Origin: Caldilineales bacterium
Lineage (GTDB): Bacteria > Chloroflexota > Anaerolineae > J102
Reading direction: 5' to 3'
Length of the DNA: 64,000 nt
Assembly (NCBI GenBank): GCA_019695115.1
Contig: JAIBAP010000004.1
Span: forward strand, 1 to 64,000
In this document: piece after piece, positions 8,403-18,208 of the stretch
Position numbering within the stretch: the first letter of the stretch is position 1
Layout of the letters: every line of letters starts with the position of its first letter
Position numbers and translations under genes: made by a program
Notes under the pieces: model-generated
What the model was told of the DNA's origin: nothing
The model's input: the letters and a program-made list of their open reading frames with translations, nothing else
The model's database searches: none

Positions 8403-10629
8403 CGCTCACCGCCTTCCTCACTCGCACCGCACACACCTTGTACTCCGGGATCTTCGAGATCGGGTCCTGGGCGGCGATGGTGAGCCGGTTGGCCGACTGC
8501 CGGCCCGGCCAGTGGTAGGGGATGAAGATCGTATCGGGGCGGATGGTCTTGACCACCTGCGCCCGCAAGGTGATGGCGCCGCGCCGCGACTCGACCGTGG
8601 CCCAGTCGCCGTCGGCCAGGCCCATCTGCGCGGCCAGGGCCGGGTGCATCTCGATGCGCGGCTCCGGATAGTTGTCGACCAGCGGGCCGATGCGCCGCGT
8701 CTGTTCGCCGGAAAGGAACTGGCTGATCACCCGGCCGGTGGTGAGGATGAGCGGGTAATCGGCGTCCACATCCTCGGCCGGCGGCGTGAAGGGGGCGACG
8801 TGGAAGCGCGCTTTGCCGTCGGGGAAGTAGAAAGGGCCGGCCCCCCGCGCCACCGGGTTCCATGACCCCGGCTCGAACAGCCGCGGTGTGCCGGGATGAT
8901 CCTCGCTGGGGCAGGGCCAGAAAATGCCGTTGTGCGCCTCCACCTTCTCGTAGGTGATGCCGGCGTAGTCGGCCACGCCACCCTGCGAGGCCCGGCGCAG
9001 TTCGTTCAGGATTTCCTCGGGGCCGGCGAAGGTCATCCCCTGGGGCCGGCCCAACGCCTGGGCGATGTCCTGGACGATGCGCCAATCCTGGCGGGCCTCG
9101 CCGGGCGGCTGCACCGCCTGGTTGATTTTGATCACCCGGCCCTCGGCGGCGGTGACGATGCCCTCGTCCTCCTCGTGCAGCGAACCGGGCAGGACGATGT
9201 CGGCGTGGCGGGCGGTCTCGTTGAGAAAGAAGTCGATGGCCACGTAGAATTCGAGCTTGTCCAGCGCCGCTTCCACGAACTGATTGTCGGGCAGCGAGAC
9301 CACCGGGTTGAAGCAAAGGCTGAGCAGCCCTTTGATCTCGCCACGGTCGATCTTGCGGAACAACTCGTACGCGTCCACGCCCGGCTGTGGCAGGTCGGCC
9401 GGGTCCATGCCCCAGACGGCGGCCACATGGGCGCGATGGTCGGGATTGCCCAGGTCGCGGGCGCCGGGGAGCTGGTCGGCCTTCTGGCCGTGTTCGCGCC
9501 CGCCCTGGCCGTTGCCCTGGCCGGTGATGGTGGCGTAGCCGCAGTTCGGGCGGCCGATGCGGCCCGTAGCCAGCACCATGTTGATCGCCCCCAGCACGTT
9601 CTGCACCCCCTTGCTGTGGTGCTCGATCCCGCGGGCGTGCAGCAGGAAGCTGGTGCGCGCCGTCCCCCACCATTCCGCCGCCTGCCGGATCGCCTTCTCG
9701 GCGATGCCTGTGACCTGGGCGGTGCGGGCGGGCGTCCACTGGGCCACATGCGCGGCCGCCGCCTCGAAGCCCACGGTGTGCTGGCGGATGAAGTCGTGAT
9801 CCAGCCAGTCGTGCTCGATCATCAGATGCAGCACGCCATTGAAAAGGGCGATGTCGCGGCCCGGCTTGATCGGCAGGAAGAGGTCGCAGGTGCGGGCGAT
9901 GGGGGTGATGCGGGGGTCGACGACGATCACCCGGGCGCCGTTCTCGCGCGCCTGCCAGACATAATCGGTGGTAATCGGCGCGCACTCGGCCACATTGGCC
10001 CCGCTGATCCAGACCACCTCGGCGCCGAGAATGTCGCCCCAGGGGTTGGCGGCGCGGTCGATGCCAAAGGCTTTCTTGTTGCCGGCGGCGGCGCTGACCA
10101 TGCACAGCCGGCCGTTGTAGTCGATGTGCGAGGTGCGCAGGGTCATGTGGGCGAACTTGCCCATGAGGTAGGTCTTTTCGGTGGTCAGGCTGGCGCCGCT
10201 GAGGAGGGCGAAGGCGTCGCGGCCGTACTGGGCCTGGATGCGGTCGATCTCGGCGGCGACGCGGCGGATGGCCTCGTCGTAGGGCATGGCGCTGAAGCCG
10301 CCCGGCGCACTTGCGTCCCGCCGATAGGCGTGCAGCAGCCGGTCGGGGTGCGCGCCCTGCAAGTAGCGTTTGACGCCCTTGGGGCAGAGCTTGCCCTGGT
10401 TGAAGGGAAACTCGTACCACGGCTCGAAACCGATCACCTGGTTGTCCTTGACCTTGAGTTGGATGCCGCACTGCTGGCCGCAGAAGCAGCAGTGGGTCTT
10501 GACAACCTGATCCGGTTCGACGCCCGTATCCAGCCGCAGCCCCTGTGAATAGACGACGGTGGGGCCGAAGGGGCGCTTTTCTTGGGCAAGTTCGAGGGCA
10601 ATCGCGGACACGCTTCGTTCCTCAGGCAT
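8392..10629 (-). CDS. NasA/NapA-type molybdopterin oxidoreductase (probable nitrate reductase)
   Basis: This is the 745-residue catalytic subunit. The N-terminal [4Fe-4S] ligands fit C47-x2-C50-x3-C54-x27-C82. The Mo ligand is Cys176 in [10 protein letters not shown], close to the RLCMSSAVAG of assimilatory nitrate reductases, so nitrate is the best guess; formate dehydrogenases share the fold and cannot be excluded. The C-terminal cofactor-binding domain ([12 protein letters not shown], about 600 on) is complete. No Tat signal is visible, so the enzyme is probably cytosolic. Its ATG overlaps the cytochrome b stop by 8 nt. Confidence 0.8.
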   Translation of the reverse strand: MPEERSVSAIALELAQEKRPFGPTVVYSQGLRLDTGVEPDQVVKTHCCFCGQQCGIQLKVKDNQVIGFEPWYEFPFNQGKLCPKGVKRYLQGAHPDRLLHAYRRDASAPGGFSAMPYDEAIRRVAAEIDRIQAQYGRDAFALLSGASLTTEKTYLMGKFAHMTLRTSHIDYNGRLCMVSAAAGNKKAFGIDRAANPWGDILGAEVVWISGANVAECAPITTDYVWQARENGARVIVVDPRITPIARTCDLFLPIKPGRDIALFNGVLHLMIEHDWLDHDFIRQHTVGFEAAAAHVAQWTPARTAQVTGIAEKAIRQAAEWWGTARTSFLLHARGIEHHSKGVQNVLGAINMVLATGRIGRPNCGYATITGQGNGQGGREHGQKADQLPGARDLGNPDHRAHVAAVWGMDPADLPQPGVDAYELFRKIDRGEIKGLLSLCFNPVVSLPDNQFVEAALDKLEFYVAIDFFLNETARHADIVLPGSLHEEDEGIVTAAEGRVIKINQAVQPPGEARQDWRIVQDIAQALGRPQGMTFAGPEEILNELRRASQGGVADYAGITYEKVEAHNGIFWPCPSEDHPGTPRLFEPGSWNPVARGAGPFYFPDGKARFHVAPFTPPAEDVDADYPLILTTGRVISQFLSGEQTRRIGPLVDNYPEPRIEMHPALAAQMGLADGDWATVESRRGAITLRAQVVKTIRPDTIFIPYHWPGRQSANRLTIAAQDPISKIPEYKVCAVRVRKAVSDEP

Positions 10630-11776
10630 GAAAATGGCGGGCGTCTTCCTCGCCCAACGGCCCTGCCCCCAGGCCGGGGTTGACATAGCTCGGCTGGGAG
10701 GGGTTGTATCCGGCGGGCAGAGCGAGCGGGGCGCCGCCGCGGTCGGCCTGCCACAGCGCCGCCTGCGCCAGCGCCACCGAGGCCCGGCGGCAGGGCGGGC
10801 AGAGCCACTGGTAGTGCTCCACCGGGCTGCCGGGCATCTCGTAGGCATAGCCCAGCGCCTTTTCCACCGTAATCAAGTCCTGTACGTGCATCAGCGAGGT
10901 GAAAGGCTGGCCGCAGCGCCGGCAAGGGGCCGCCTGCTCGCGCGCGCCCACCTCTTTGTAGAAGCGCACACCGATCTGGGCCGGGCGCTGGAAGATGTGG
11001 AAGAATTTGCCGAAGGGCAGCCAGAGAAAGGTGACGATGACGGTGACGGCATGGAAGATGGCGATGAATTCGTAGGCGTAGCCGCTGAGCCAGGTGTAGC
11101 TGGCGGTGATCATCAGCCCACTGAGGCTGACGGCGAACAGCAGGATCAGGGGCAGGAAGTCTTCGACGAAAAGCTGCAAGGCAGCCGCCCCTTCCTCGCG
11201 CATGCGCCGGCGCATGGCCAGCATCACCCCGGCGATGACGATGAACGACGCCCAGACCAGGCCGTGAAAGGCGAAGAAGGCGAAAACCGAAGCGATCGGG
11301 AAGGTGAAGGTGGGGAAGCCAAAGACGAAAGCCCGGTAGTGGGTCAGGTCGCCGGGGATCGATTCGAAATGCAGCCAGCCGAAGACGAGCGGGAAGGTGA
11401 TGGCGATGGCCAGCACGCAGCCCCACATGATCAGCAGGTGCGTCACGCCGCGCAGCCGGTCGCGGGCCAGGATGAAGCGGTTGAGCAAGAAGTCGTCGAA
11501 CAGATGCCGCGCCCACGAACCCAGGTTGCGCTGGCGATGGCCCCCGCGCAGAAAAGTCTGCCAGCCGCGCTTCCAGTACATCGCCGTCGGCGGCCGTTGC
11601 AGCCACATGGCATAGCGATAGGTCAGGCCAAAGGTGGCGAACAACACCGAAACGGTGTAGGCGACGAGGGCGGCGTCGAAATGGGCCAGATTGCGCGAGC
11701 CGATCAGGATCAGCAGGCCGAGCAGAAAGGTCAGGGCCAGACCCCACAGAGTCGCTTTGATCGCTTCCTTGCTCAT
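10622..11776 (-). CDS. NarI-like cytochrome b subunit with C-terminal zinc-ribbon
   Basis: The 384-residue protein has about seven membrane helices and conserved His residues in helices ([24 protein letters not shown]), as in NarI/HdrE-type di-heme cytochrome b. The C-terminal soluble tail (about 285-345) has CRRCG and CPPCRR pairs that look like a rubredoxin-like zinc ribbon. It is likely the quinone-linked anchor of the following molybdoenzyme. It is the first gene of the minus-strand operon. Confidence 0.75.
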   Translation of the reverse strand: MSKEAIKATLWGLALTFLLGLLILIGSRNLAHFDAALVAYTVSVLFATFGLTYRYAMWLQRPPTAMYWKRGWQTFLRGGHRQRNLGSWARHLFDDFLLNRFILARDRLRGVTHLLIMWGCVLAIAITFPLVFGWLHFESIPGDLTHYRAFVFGFPTFTFPIASVFAFFAFHGLVWASFIVIAGVMLAMRRRMREEGAAALQLFVEDFLPLILLFAVSLSGLMITASYTWLSGYAYEFIAIFHAVTVIVTFLWLPFGKFFHIFQRPAQIGVRFYKEVGAREQAAPCRRCGQPFTSLMHVQDLITVEKALGYAYEMPGSPVEHYQWLCPPCRRASVALAQAALWQADRGGAPLALPAGYNPSQPSYVNPGLGAGPLGEEDARHFHA

Positions 11777-12172
11777 GGGCGTCTCGTTCGTGGCACAGGG
11801 GTGTGGACAACAGAACGGCGGCGAGGAGGGTCGTCACCCTCCGGCGAAAAAGATGCGCCCCTTTTACATCGTCTGCGCCGATTTCGCAAATCAAGCCCCG
11901 ACGCTGCTCTTCTGCCACTGCGGTGGGGTGATGAGGCAAGCGACGGACAGGCGCCAATCGGCGCCCACCTGACCAAGCCGCTGCACCTGGCTTGTGAAGA
12001 AATTCTTTTTATTGACAAACAGCCAACATGCTGTATAGTTAATATGCTCCATTTTTTTGACGCTGCTCAAATAAATGAAGCGTATTGATCAGCAGCATCC
12101 TCCCACTTCCACACGCCGGTGGGCGGCGACCAGCCCTCATTCCAACCCATTTTCCCACCAGGAGAATTCACG
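11777..12172. other. Divergent intergenic region
   Basis: This 396-bp gap separates the minus-strand respiratory operon from the plus-strand aromatic operon. Its right half holds the conserved promoter segment described separately (11993-12082). A short open frame from ATG 12044 (14 codons, stop at 12086-12088) may be a leader peptide. The region next to the cytochrome gene shows no strong promoter hexamers. Confidence 0.5.
11993..12082 (+). promoter_or_regulatory. Promoter/operator shared with the benzoyl-CoA reductase operon
   Basis: TTGACA (12012-12017), a 16-nt spacer and TATAGT (12034-12039) form a good sigma-70-type promoter for trpB2. The 90-bp segment aligns without gaps to 36231-36320 with about 64 identical positions, including TGTGAA, TTATTGACA, CTGTATA and GACG-TGCT. 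A weak GCT-N11-AGC inverted repeat at 12065-12081 matches a better one in the second copy. Confidence 0.75.
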
Positions 12173-13555
12173 ATGAGCGACCAGTACAAGTATATTCTGA
12201 CCGAAAACGACCTGCCAAAAGACTGGTATAACATCAACCCCGATATGCCCGTCAACCCGGCCGTAACCGCCTGGAACGCAGTGCTGCACCCGCAGACCCA
12301 GGAGCCGGTGACGCCTGATTTCCTCTCCGTCCTCTTCCCCATGCGCTTCATCGGCGAGGCGGTCAGCCTGGAACGCTGGATCGAGATCCCCGAAGAAGTG
12401 CGGGAGATCTACAAGCTGTGGCGGCCGACGCCGATGATCCGGGCCAGACGGTTGGAGAAGGCGCTGGACACGCCTGCCCACATCTACTACAAATACGAAG
12501 GCGTCTCGCCGGTCGGCTCGCACAAGCCCAACACGGCGGTGCCGCAGGCGTTCTATGCCAAGCAGGAGGGCGTGGTCGGATTCACCACCGAGACCGGGGC
12601 CGGACAGTGGGGGTCGTCGCTGGCTATGGCGACCAACTTCTTCGGGTTGGAATGCCATGTCTACATGGTGAAGGTCTCATACCATCAGAAACCCTACCGC
12701 CGCATCATCATGGAGAACTTCGGCGCCACGGTCACGGCCAGCCCCTCGGACAAGACGAACTACGGGCGCAGTGTGCTGGCCGAGAACCCGGATAGCCCCG
12801 GCTCGCTGGGCATCGCCATTTCGGAAGCGGTGGAAGCGGCGGTGATGTCGAATGGCAAATACAAGTACTCACTCGGCTCTGTGCTCGGCCCGGTGCTGCT
12901 GCATCAGACGGTGATCGGGTTGGAATCGCTCAAGCAGATGGAAATGGCCGGGGAATACCCGGATGTGGTGATCGGCTGCGTGGGTGGGGGCAGCAACTTC
13001 GCCGGTTTCGCCTTCCCCTTCGTCCACCAAAACCTGACCAACGGCAAGAACAGCCGCATCGTGGCCGTGGAGCCGACCGCCTGCCCGACGCTGACGAAGG
13101 GCAAGTACACCTTCGACTATGGCGACACGGCCCGCATGGCGCCCATCGTCAAGATGCACACCCTCGGCCACGATTTCGTGCCGGCGGGCATCCATGCCGG
13201 TGGGCTGCGCTATCACGGCATGGCCCCGCACGTCTCGGCCCTGGTGGATGCCGGCCACATCGAGGCCGTGGCCCTCGACCAGTTGGACACCTTCGAAGGG
13301 GCGCTGATGTTCGCCCGGGCCGAGGGTCTGTTCCCGGCCCCCGAATCGGCGCACGCGGTGCGACAGGCGATCAACGAAGCCCTCAAGTGCAAGGAAGAAG
13401 GCGTGAGCAAGGTGATTGCCTTCAATCTGTCGGGGCATGGCTTCTTCGATCTAACCGCCTACGACGAATACAACAAGGGCAATTTGCAGCGATTCGAGTA
13501 TCCCGAGGCGCAGATCGAAGCCTCCATGGCTCGCCTGCCCCAGGTTCAGCTCTAA
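12173..13555 (+). CDS. trpB2: TrpB2-type tryptophan synthase beta-like enzyme
   Basis: The 460-residue PLP enzyme is of the TrpB2 group. The PLP lysine is K118 in GSHKPNTA; the phosphate-binding [11 protein letters not shown] loop and TETGAGQWG are present. TrpB2 enzymes join indole to a serine-derived aminoacrylate, and some use O-phosphoserine instead of serine. GGAG lies 9 nt before ATG 12173; the frame is open upstream but has no ribosome site. It leads an operon with a free-serine-kinase homolog and indolepyruvate oxidoreductase. No trpA is present, so it probably salvages or interconverts indole. Confidence 0.85.
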   Translation: MSDQYKYILTENDLPKDWYNINPDMPVNPAVTAWNAVLHPQTQEPVTPDFLSVLFPMRFIGEAVSLERWIEIPEEVREIYKLWRPTPMIRARRLEKALDTPAHIYYKYEGVSPVGSHKPNTAVPQAFYAKQEGVVGFTTETGAGQWGSSLAMATNFFGLECHVYMVKVSYHQKPYRRIIMENFGATVTASPSDKTNYGRSVLAENPDSPGSLGIAISEAVEAAVMSNGKYKYSLGSVLGPVLLHQTVIGLESLKQMEMAGEYPDVVIGCVGGGSNFAGFAFPFVHQNLTNGKNSRIVAVEPTACPTLTKGKYTFDYGDTARMAPIVKMHTLGHDFVPAGIHAGGLRYHGMAPHVSALVDAGHIEAVALDQLDTFEGALMFARAEGLFPAPESAHAVRQAINEALKCKEEGVSKVIAFNLSGHGFFDLTAYDEYNKGNLQRFEYPEAQIEASMARLPQVQL

Positions 13556-13564
13556 GACACTCGA

Positions 13565-13609
13565 CCAACCGGGCCTGCCTGCTTCGACGCCGCAGGCAGG
13601 CCCGGTTGG
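13565..13609 (+). terminator. Perfect 18-bp hairpin between trpB2 and the serine-kinase homolog
   Basis: The arms at 13565-13582 and 13592-13609 are perfectly complementary, with a 9-nt loop, starting 9 nt after the trpB2 stop. There is no T-run. It may be a partial terminator or an mRNA-processing element that sets different levels for trpB2 and the genes behind it. Confidence 0.6.
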
Positions 13610-13627
13610 CGCAGGAGGAGTTCGACG

Positions 13628-14470
13628 ATGAACGACCTCACTCCGTCCGACATTTGCCTGCGGATCGTACCGGTTTCGTCCTTGCAGCTGCACGAGGAGG
13701 ATGATCCCTACCGCGTCAAACGGCTGATGCAGGCGGTGCAGCGCGATGGCAAACTGAAAAACCCGATCATCGTGGCCAGGCAGATGCAGGGGGACGAGAG
13801 CTACGTCGTCCTCGACGGCGCCACCCGCACCACCGCCCTCCAGGAAATGGGCATCCCCTACGCCCTGGTGCAGATCGTGGACTACCACTCCAGCCGGGTG
13901 AAACTCGACATCTGGCATCACATCATCGTCGGGCTGCCGGAGACGCGGCTGATGGGCAATCTGGGCGAGTTTCCCGATCTGAGGGTGATGCGGCTCGACG
14001 AGGCGCACGCGCAAGGGAAACTGGGGCACCACGAGATGTTGGCGCGGCTGATGTTTCGCAACGGCCAGCTATTTACCATCACCGCCACGGGCAGCATCCA
14101 CGAGCAGGCCGAACGCCTCTGCGAATTCGTGGCCCTCTACCGGGGCAAGGCCGAGGTGCACCGGACGGTAGCAGTCGACCTGCCCTGTCTGCTCGATGAC
14201 TATCCCAACCTGACGGCCGTTGTCTCCTTCCCTCCCTTCACCCCGGACGAGATCATGCAGATCGCGGCCAACGGCAAAAAGGTGCCGATGGGGATCACCC
14301 GCCACCTGATCGCCGGCAGAGCCTTGGGTCTGGGGGTGCCGCTGGAGGTGTTGACCAGGGACGACACGCAGGAAGAAAAGAACGCCTGGCTGGAACAGCA
14401 GATCCGCATGCGCCTGCACGCCAACAAGATCCGGCTGTACCAGGAGCCGGTGTTTGTCTTCGATGACTAG
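13628..14470 (+). CDS. SbnI/SerK-like free serine kinase (ParB/sulfiredoxin fold)
   Basis: The 280-residue protein has an N-terminal ParB/Srx domain: VPVSSLQLHEED (E23) and YVVLDGATRTTAL (D63) align with the catalytic Glu and Asp of SbnI/SerK. The C-terminal half (VPMGITRHLIAGRALGLGVPLE, then QEPVFVF) also follows SbnI closely. Those enzymes phosphorylate free serine to O-phosphoserine. Placed right behind trpB2, it could supply the O-phosphoserine used by TrpB2 enzymes; this link is inference. AGGAGG precedes the ATG. A ParB-type regulator is the alternative. Confidence 0.75.
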   Translation: MNDLTPSDICLRIVPVSSLQLHEEDDPYRVKRLMQAVQRDGKLKNPIIVARQMQGDESYVVLDGATRTTALQEMGIPYALVQIVDYHSSRVKLDIWHHIIVGLPETRLMGNLGEFPDLRVMRLDEAHAQGKLGHHEMLARLMFRNGQLFTITATGSIHEQAERLCEFVALYRGKAEVHRTVAVDLPCLLDDYPNLTAVVSFPPFTPDEIMQIAANGKKVPMGITRHLIAGRALGLGVPLEVLTRDDTQEEKNAWLEQQIRMRLHANKIRLYQEPVFVFDD

Positions 14471-14550
14471 TGTTGCTGGCGTGATTCCTGGAGCCACGAC
14501 TGCCGTGAACACCAAGTCACGAAGGTCACGAAGAAGACAGATCATGAATC

Positions 14551-16431
14551 ATGTCAACTAGACTCCTGCTAGGAAACGAAGCCATTGGCCTGGCGCTGGT
14601 GGAGCAGGACTGCCGGGTGGTGACCGGTTATCCGGGCACACCCAGCTCCGAGATCCTGGCCGGCGTGATCAAATACAAGCAGCAACACGACCGCCAGGTC
14701 TACACCGAATGGTCGACCAACGAGAAGGTGGCCCTGGAAGTGGCGCTTGCCGCCACCTGGGTGGGGCTGCGCGCGGCCGTCACCATGAAGCAGGTGGGGC
14801 TGAATGTCGCCTCCGACCCGCTATTCAGCGCCGCCTACCTCGGCGTCAAGGCCGGGTTCCTGGTCATCGCCGCCGACGACCCCGGCCTGCACTCTTCGCA
14901 GACGGAGCAGGACTCGCGGCTGCTGGCCCTGGCGGCCAAGGTGCCGGTGTTCGACCCCTCCAGCCCAGAGGAGGCGCGGGCCATGGTCGGCGACGCCCTC
15001 TCGCTCTCCGAGCGCTTCGGCCAGCCGGTGATGCTGCGGCCCACCACCCGCATCTGTCACGCCCTGCAGAACATGGAGTTGAACGGCCTGGAACCGGCTC
15101 GGCCCGTGTCAGAGCAGCGTTTCCGCAAGGAGCCGGAACGATGGGCCTCGACGCCCAAATTTCGTTTCCGCCAGCACCTGGACCTGAACCGAAAACTGGC
15201 CGAGATCGAGAAGGAGTTCGACGCCTCGCCGCTCAATTTCGTTCATGACGCCAGCGCCAACCGGGTGGGTGTCATCACCTCTGGCGTCGCCTATCACACC
15301 ACCCTGCAGGCCCTGGAACAACTGGGGGTGCGCCTGCCCGTGCTCAAGATCGGCACGCCCTATCCCCTGCCGCGGGCGCTGGTGAGCGAGTTCATGGCCG
15401 GGCTTGAGGCGGTGATCGTGGTGGAAGAGACCGATGTCTGCATCGAGTTGCAGATGCCGGCCGGCCAGGCGACCGTGCATGGCCGGCGCAATGGCATCAT
15501 CCCCAGCGCCGGCGAACTGACGCCCGAAGTGGTGTTTGCGGCTTTCAAGGCCGTGCTCGGCCCCCTCGGCGTGGTCACCAACATACCGCCTGACGATGCC
15601 CAGTTGGGGGAGACGGTGCGCATCCTGCCCTTGCCCGTCCGCCGGCCGCGACTCTGCCCCGGCTGCGGCCATCGCTCCGCCTTCTTTGCCATGAAGCGGA
15701 CGTTCGGGCCGAAGGCGATCTATCCCGGCGACATCGGCTGTTATACCTTGGGATCGAACCTGCGGGCGGTGGACACGCTGGTGGATATGGGCGCCTCGAT
15801 CTCGATGGCGCACGGCTTCTATCATGCCAACCGCATCACCGGCGACCAGCGCCCGGTGATCGCCACCATCGGCGACTCCACTTTCCTGCACTCCGGCATC
15901 GTGCCCCTGATCAACGCCGTACACACCGGCGCCCGCTTCGTGCTGGTCATCCTCGACAACCACACCACGGCCATGACCGGGTTCCAGCCGACGATGGCCA
16001 ACGACACGCTGGCCGATGGCAGCGACGCCGCTCATAGCGTCTCGCTGGCCGGGATGGCGCGCGCCTGCGGGGCCAGGTTCGTGGTCGAGGCCGACCCCTA
16101 CCAGCACGAGAGTTTCAGCGCCCTGTTGCAGCAGGCCTACAATTTCTCGCAGTCCGAGCAGGGCGGCGTGGCCGTGATCGTCGCCGACCACCCCTGCGTG
16201 CTCTACGACAACAGCCCCATCCAGGAGCACCCGGCGCCGGTTGTGATCACCGAGGAGTGCGACGGCTGCCGTTTCTGTGTGGAAGCGTTCGAGTGCCCCG
16301 CCCTGGTGTTGGCGCCCGACCGCAGCCGTGTCAACATCGATTACAAGATCTGCGTCAATTGTGGCCAATGTATCGATGCTTGTTTCAAAGGTTTTATTGT
16401 GCCAGATCACGAAAAGGTTATTAGTTTTTAG
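14551..16431 (+). CDS. iorA: Indolepyruvate:ferredoxin oxidoreductase, alpha subunit
   Basis: This protein has 626 residues. The order is: pyruvate-oxidoreductase N-domain (TGYPGTPSSEIL near residue 25), middle domain, TPP-binding domain (CPGCGHRSAFFAM near 370, GDSTFLHSGI near 445) and a C-terminal two-cluster ferredoxin (CDGCRFC and CVNCGQCIDAC). Indolepyruvate, or phenylpyruvate, is oxidised with CoA to the arylacetyl-CoA, reducing ferredoxin. The gamma/beta partner follows at 16548. The ribosome site is weak. It makes indoleacetyl-CoA for the ring-cleavage genes downstream. Confidence 0.9.
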   Translation: MSTRLLLGNEAIGLALVEQDCRVVTGYPGTPSSEILAGVIKYKQQHDRQVYTEWSTNEKVALEVALAATWVGLRAAVTMKQVGLNVASDPLFSAAYLGVKAGFLVIAADDPGLHSSQTEQDSRLLALAAKVPVFDPSSPEEARAMVGDALSLSERFGQPVMLRPTTRICHALQNMELNGLEPARPVSEQRFRKEPERWASTPKFRFRQHLDLNRKLAEIEKEFDASPLNFVHDASANRVGVITSGVAYHTTLQALEQLGVRLPVLKIGTPYPLPRALVSEFMAGLEAVIVVEETDVCIELQMPAGQATVHGRRNGIIPSAGELTPEVVFAAFKAVLGPLGVVTNIPPDDAQLGETVRILPLPVRRPRLCPGCGHRSAFFAMKRTFGPKAIYPGDIGCYTLGSNLRAVDTLVDMGASISMAHGFYHANRITGDQRPVIATIGDSTFLHSGIVPLINAVHTGARFVLVILDNHTTAMTGFQPTMANDTLADGSDAAHSVSLAGMARACGARFVVEADPYQHESFSALLQQAYNFSQSEQGGVAVIVADHPCVLYDNSPIQEHPAPVVITEECDGCRFCVEAFECPALVLAPDRSRVNIDYKICVNCGQCIDACFKGFIVPDHEKVISF

Positions 16432-16484
16432 TTATTGGCGACGAACCGCTTAAGAAGCTGGAACACGAACTACGCTATCGGTTC

Positions 16485-16518
16485 AGGTGCGACGCACTTC
16501 TCAAAGTGCGTCGCACCT
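16485..16518. repeat. Palindromic repeat, copy 1
   Basis: This is a perfect 15-bp inverted repeat (AGGTGCGACGCACTT and its complement) with a 4-nt loop. An identical pair of arms occurs at 51393-51426. Both copies sit between adjacent co-directional genes. It is a REP/MITE-like element or a processing hairpin. Confidence 0.75.
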
Positions 16519-16547
16519 CTACGGTAACACTTACGAACTACGATCGC

Positions 16548-17099
16548 ATGGAAACGAAGATCATCATTTGTGGGCTGGGAGGTCAGGGTGTGGTCTTTCT
16601 CACCCGGCTGCTGGCCAACACCGCCCTGGCCAACGGCCATGCCGTCATGGTCTCGGAGACGCATGGCATGAGCCAGCGCGGCGGCTCGGTGCTCTCGCAT
16701 CTCAAGATCGACGGCAACCAGGCCCCCCTGATCCAGCATGGCACAGCCGACCTGCTGCTGGCGCTGGAGGTGGACGAAGCCGCCCGGCATCTCACCTACC
16801 TGCGGCCAGGCGGGATGGCCCTGGTCGATGCCGCCCAGGGGCTGCGGCCCGAACTGGACGCCGACATCGCCCGCCTGAACCTGCGCGTGCACTGTCTCCC
16901 TGCCAGCCAGATGGCGCTCGACCTGGGCGCGCCGGCGGTGGCCAACGTCATCCTGGCCGGTTTCGCCGCCGGCTTCGCCGCCATGCCCTTCTCGTTCGCG
17001 ACCCTCCGTCAAGCGCTGCAAGACGGTTCCGGCCGCAACCGCGACCTCAACCTGGCCGCGCTCGATGCGGGATTCAGGTCAGTAGTCAGTAGTCAGTAA
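16548..17099 (+). CDS. iorB: Indolepyruvate:ferredoxin oxidoreductase, beta subunit
   Basis: This is the 183-residue pyruvate-oxidoreductase gamma-type domain, starting METKIIICGLGGQGVVFLTRLL with the typical GLGGQGV loop, then SETHGMSQRGGSVLSH. It pairs with the iorA product. ATG 16548 is chosen because the fold begins there; no strong ribosome site is seen, and the palindrome lies just upstream. The last residues (SVVSSQ) are encoded by the heptameric CAGTAGT repeat that follows, so the repeat has grown into the 3' end of the gene. Confidence 0.9.
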   Translation: METKIIICGLGGQGVVFLTRLLANTALANGHAVMVSETHGMSQRGGSVLSHLKIDGNQAPLIQHGTADLLLALEVDEAARHLTYLRPGGMALVDAAQGLRPELDADIARLNLRVHCLPASQMALDLGAPAVANVILAGFAAGFAAMPFSFATLRQALQDGSGRNRDLNLAALDAGFRSVVSSQ

Positions 17100-17329
17100 T
17101 CAGTGTTCAGTATTCAGTTGTTATTTCGGTCTCGTTGTTGAATTATTGGTTACTGGTTATTGGTTACTGGTTATTAGTTACTTTCGCCATTTATAAGATT
17201 CATCAAATACTGACGACTGACGACTGACCACTGATTACTGATTACTGATTACTGACGACTGACCACTGATTACTGATTACTGATTACTGACCACTGATTA
17301 CTGATTACTGATTACTGATTACTGACCGA
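17077..17329. repeat. Heptameric intergenic repeat array
   Basis: This array has a 7-nt period, made of variants CAGTAGT, TTACTGG/TTATTGG, GACGACT and GATTACT, spanning the whole gap between iorB and the FAD subunit gene. It reads in one direction as GATTACT and in the other as AGTAATC, so both orientations are mixed. No gene is seen. Confidence 0.85.
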
Positions 17330-18208
17330 ATGCCTCCCTTCCACCACCATACGCCCACCACCCTGACCGAGGCCATCGGCCTGCTGGCCCAGGCCAACGG
17401 CAGCGCCCAGGTCATCGCTGGCGGCACCGACCTGGTCTTGCAGATGCGCAACGGCCTGAAGGCCCCGCAGACGGTGATCAACATCAAGCGGCTGCCTGAG
17501 TTGAAGGGCATCGAGTACGACGAGGCAACCGGCCTGCGGCTGGGGGCGCTCACCACCCTGCGCCAGATCCACCGCTCGCCCCTGATCCAGACCCACTACC
17601 CCATCCTCTCCCACGCCGCCAGCCAGATGGCCTCGGAGCAGATCCGGGCCTTCGCCACCGTCGGCGGCAACCTTTGCAACGGCTCCCCCTCCGCCGACCA
17701 GGCCACGCCGCTGCTGGCCCTGGACGCCAGCGTGCACCTGGTCGGGCCGCAGGGGATGCGGGCGCTGCCGCTGCACGAGTTCTTCCTCGGCCCCGGCCAG
17801 ACGGCTCTGCGCCCCGGCGAACTGTTGCAGTGGATCAGCGTCCCCCCCCTGGCCGGCCAGGCGATCTTCCTCAAGCACATCCCGCGGGCGTTCATGGATA
17901 TTTCGGTGGTGTGCGTGGCCCTGCGGCTGGCGATGGCGGAGGACCTCTGCCAGGAAGCGCGCATCGTCCTGGGCGCGGTGGCCCCCACCCCGCTGCGAGC
18001 GCGGCAGACCGAGGCCCTGTTGACCGGCCAGGCCCTGACGCCAGAGCGCATCCAGGCGGCAGCCGGGACGGCGGCGGTAGAAAGCCGGCCCATCGACGAC
18101 GCCAAAGGCTCGGCCTGGTATCGCCGGCACATGGTCGGGGTGCTCGTGCGCCGCGGCCTCAGCGCCCTGGGAGGCCGGGCGGGAGGCCGGGCGGGAGGCC
18201 GAGCATGA
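17330..18208 (+). CDS. Molybdenum hydroxylase, FAD subunit
   Basis: This 292-residue subunit is of the xanthine dehydrogenase family (CoxM-like). FAD-contact motifs AGGTDLVLQM (about 31-40) and ATVGGNLCNGSPSADQATPLL (about 108-128) are present. It lacks the extra cysteine insert of 4-hydroxybenzoyl-CoA reductase HcrB, which favours an oxidative hydroxylase. The C-terminus ends in a threefold GGRA tail from three 12-bp repeats. It overlaps the next gene by ATGA. It is part of the proposed indoleacetate ring-hydroxylating enzyme. Confidence 0.85.
   Translation: MPPFHHHTPTTLTEAIGLLAQANGSAQVIAGGTDLVLQMRNGLKAPQTVINIKRLPELKGIEYDEATGLRLGALTTLRQIHRSPLIQTHYPILSHAASQMASEQIRAFATVGGNLCNGSPSADQATPLLALDASVHLVGPQGMRALPLHEFFLGPGQTALRPGELLQWISVPPLAGQAIFLKHIPRAFMDISVVCVALRLAMAEDLCQEARIVLGAVAPTPLRARQTEALLTGQALTPERIQAAAGTAAVESRPIDDAKGSAWYRRHMVGVLVRRGLSALGGRAGGRAGGRA
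18169..18204 (+). repeat. Three 12-bp tandem repeats at the gene end
   Basis: GGGAGGCCGGGC occurs twice exactly and a third time with one change, in frame at the C-terminal end of the FAD subunit gene and directly ahead of the next start codon. It also provides the GGAGG-like ribosome site for the 2Fe-2S subunit. Confidence 0.8.

Noticed and set aside
8392-10629. Formate dehydrogenase alpha subunit
   Set aside because: The Mo-ligand region [10 protein letters not shown] is closer to assimilatory nitrate reductase than to formate dehydrogenase, though the substrate cannot be settled by eye.
12119-12172. Upstream extension of trpB2
   Set aside because: The open frame continues but the ribosome site GGAG and family start support ATG 12173.
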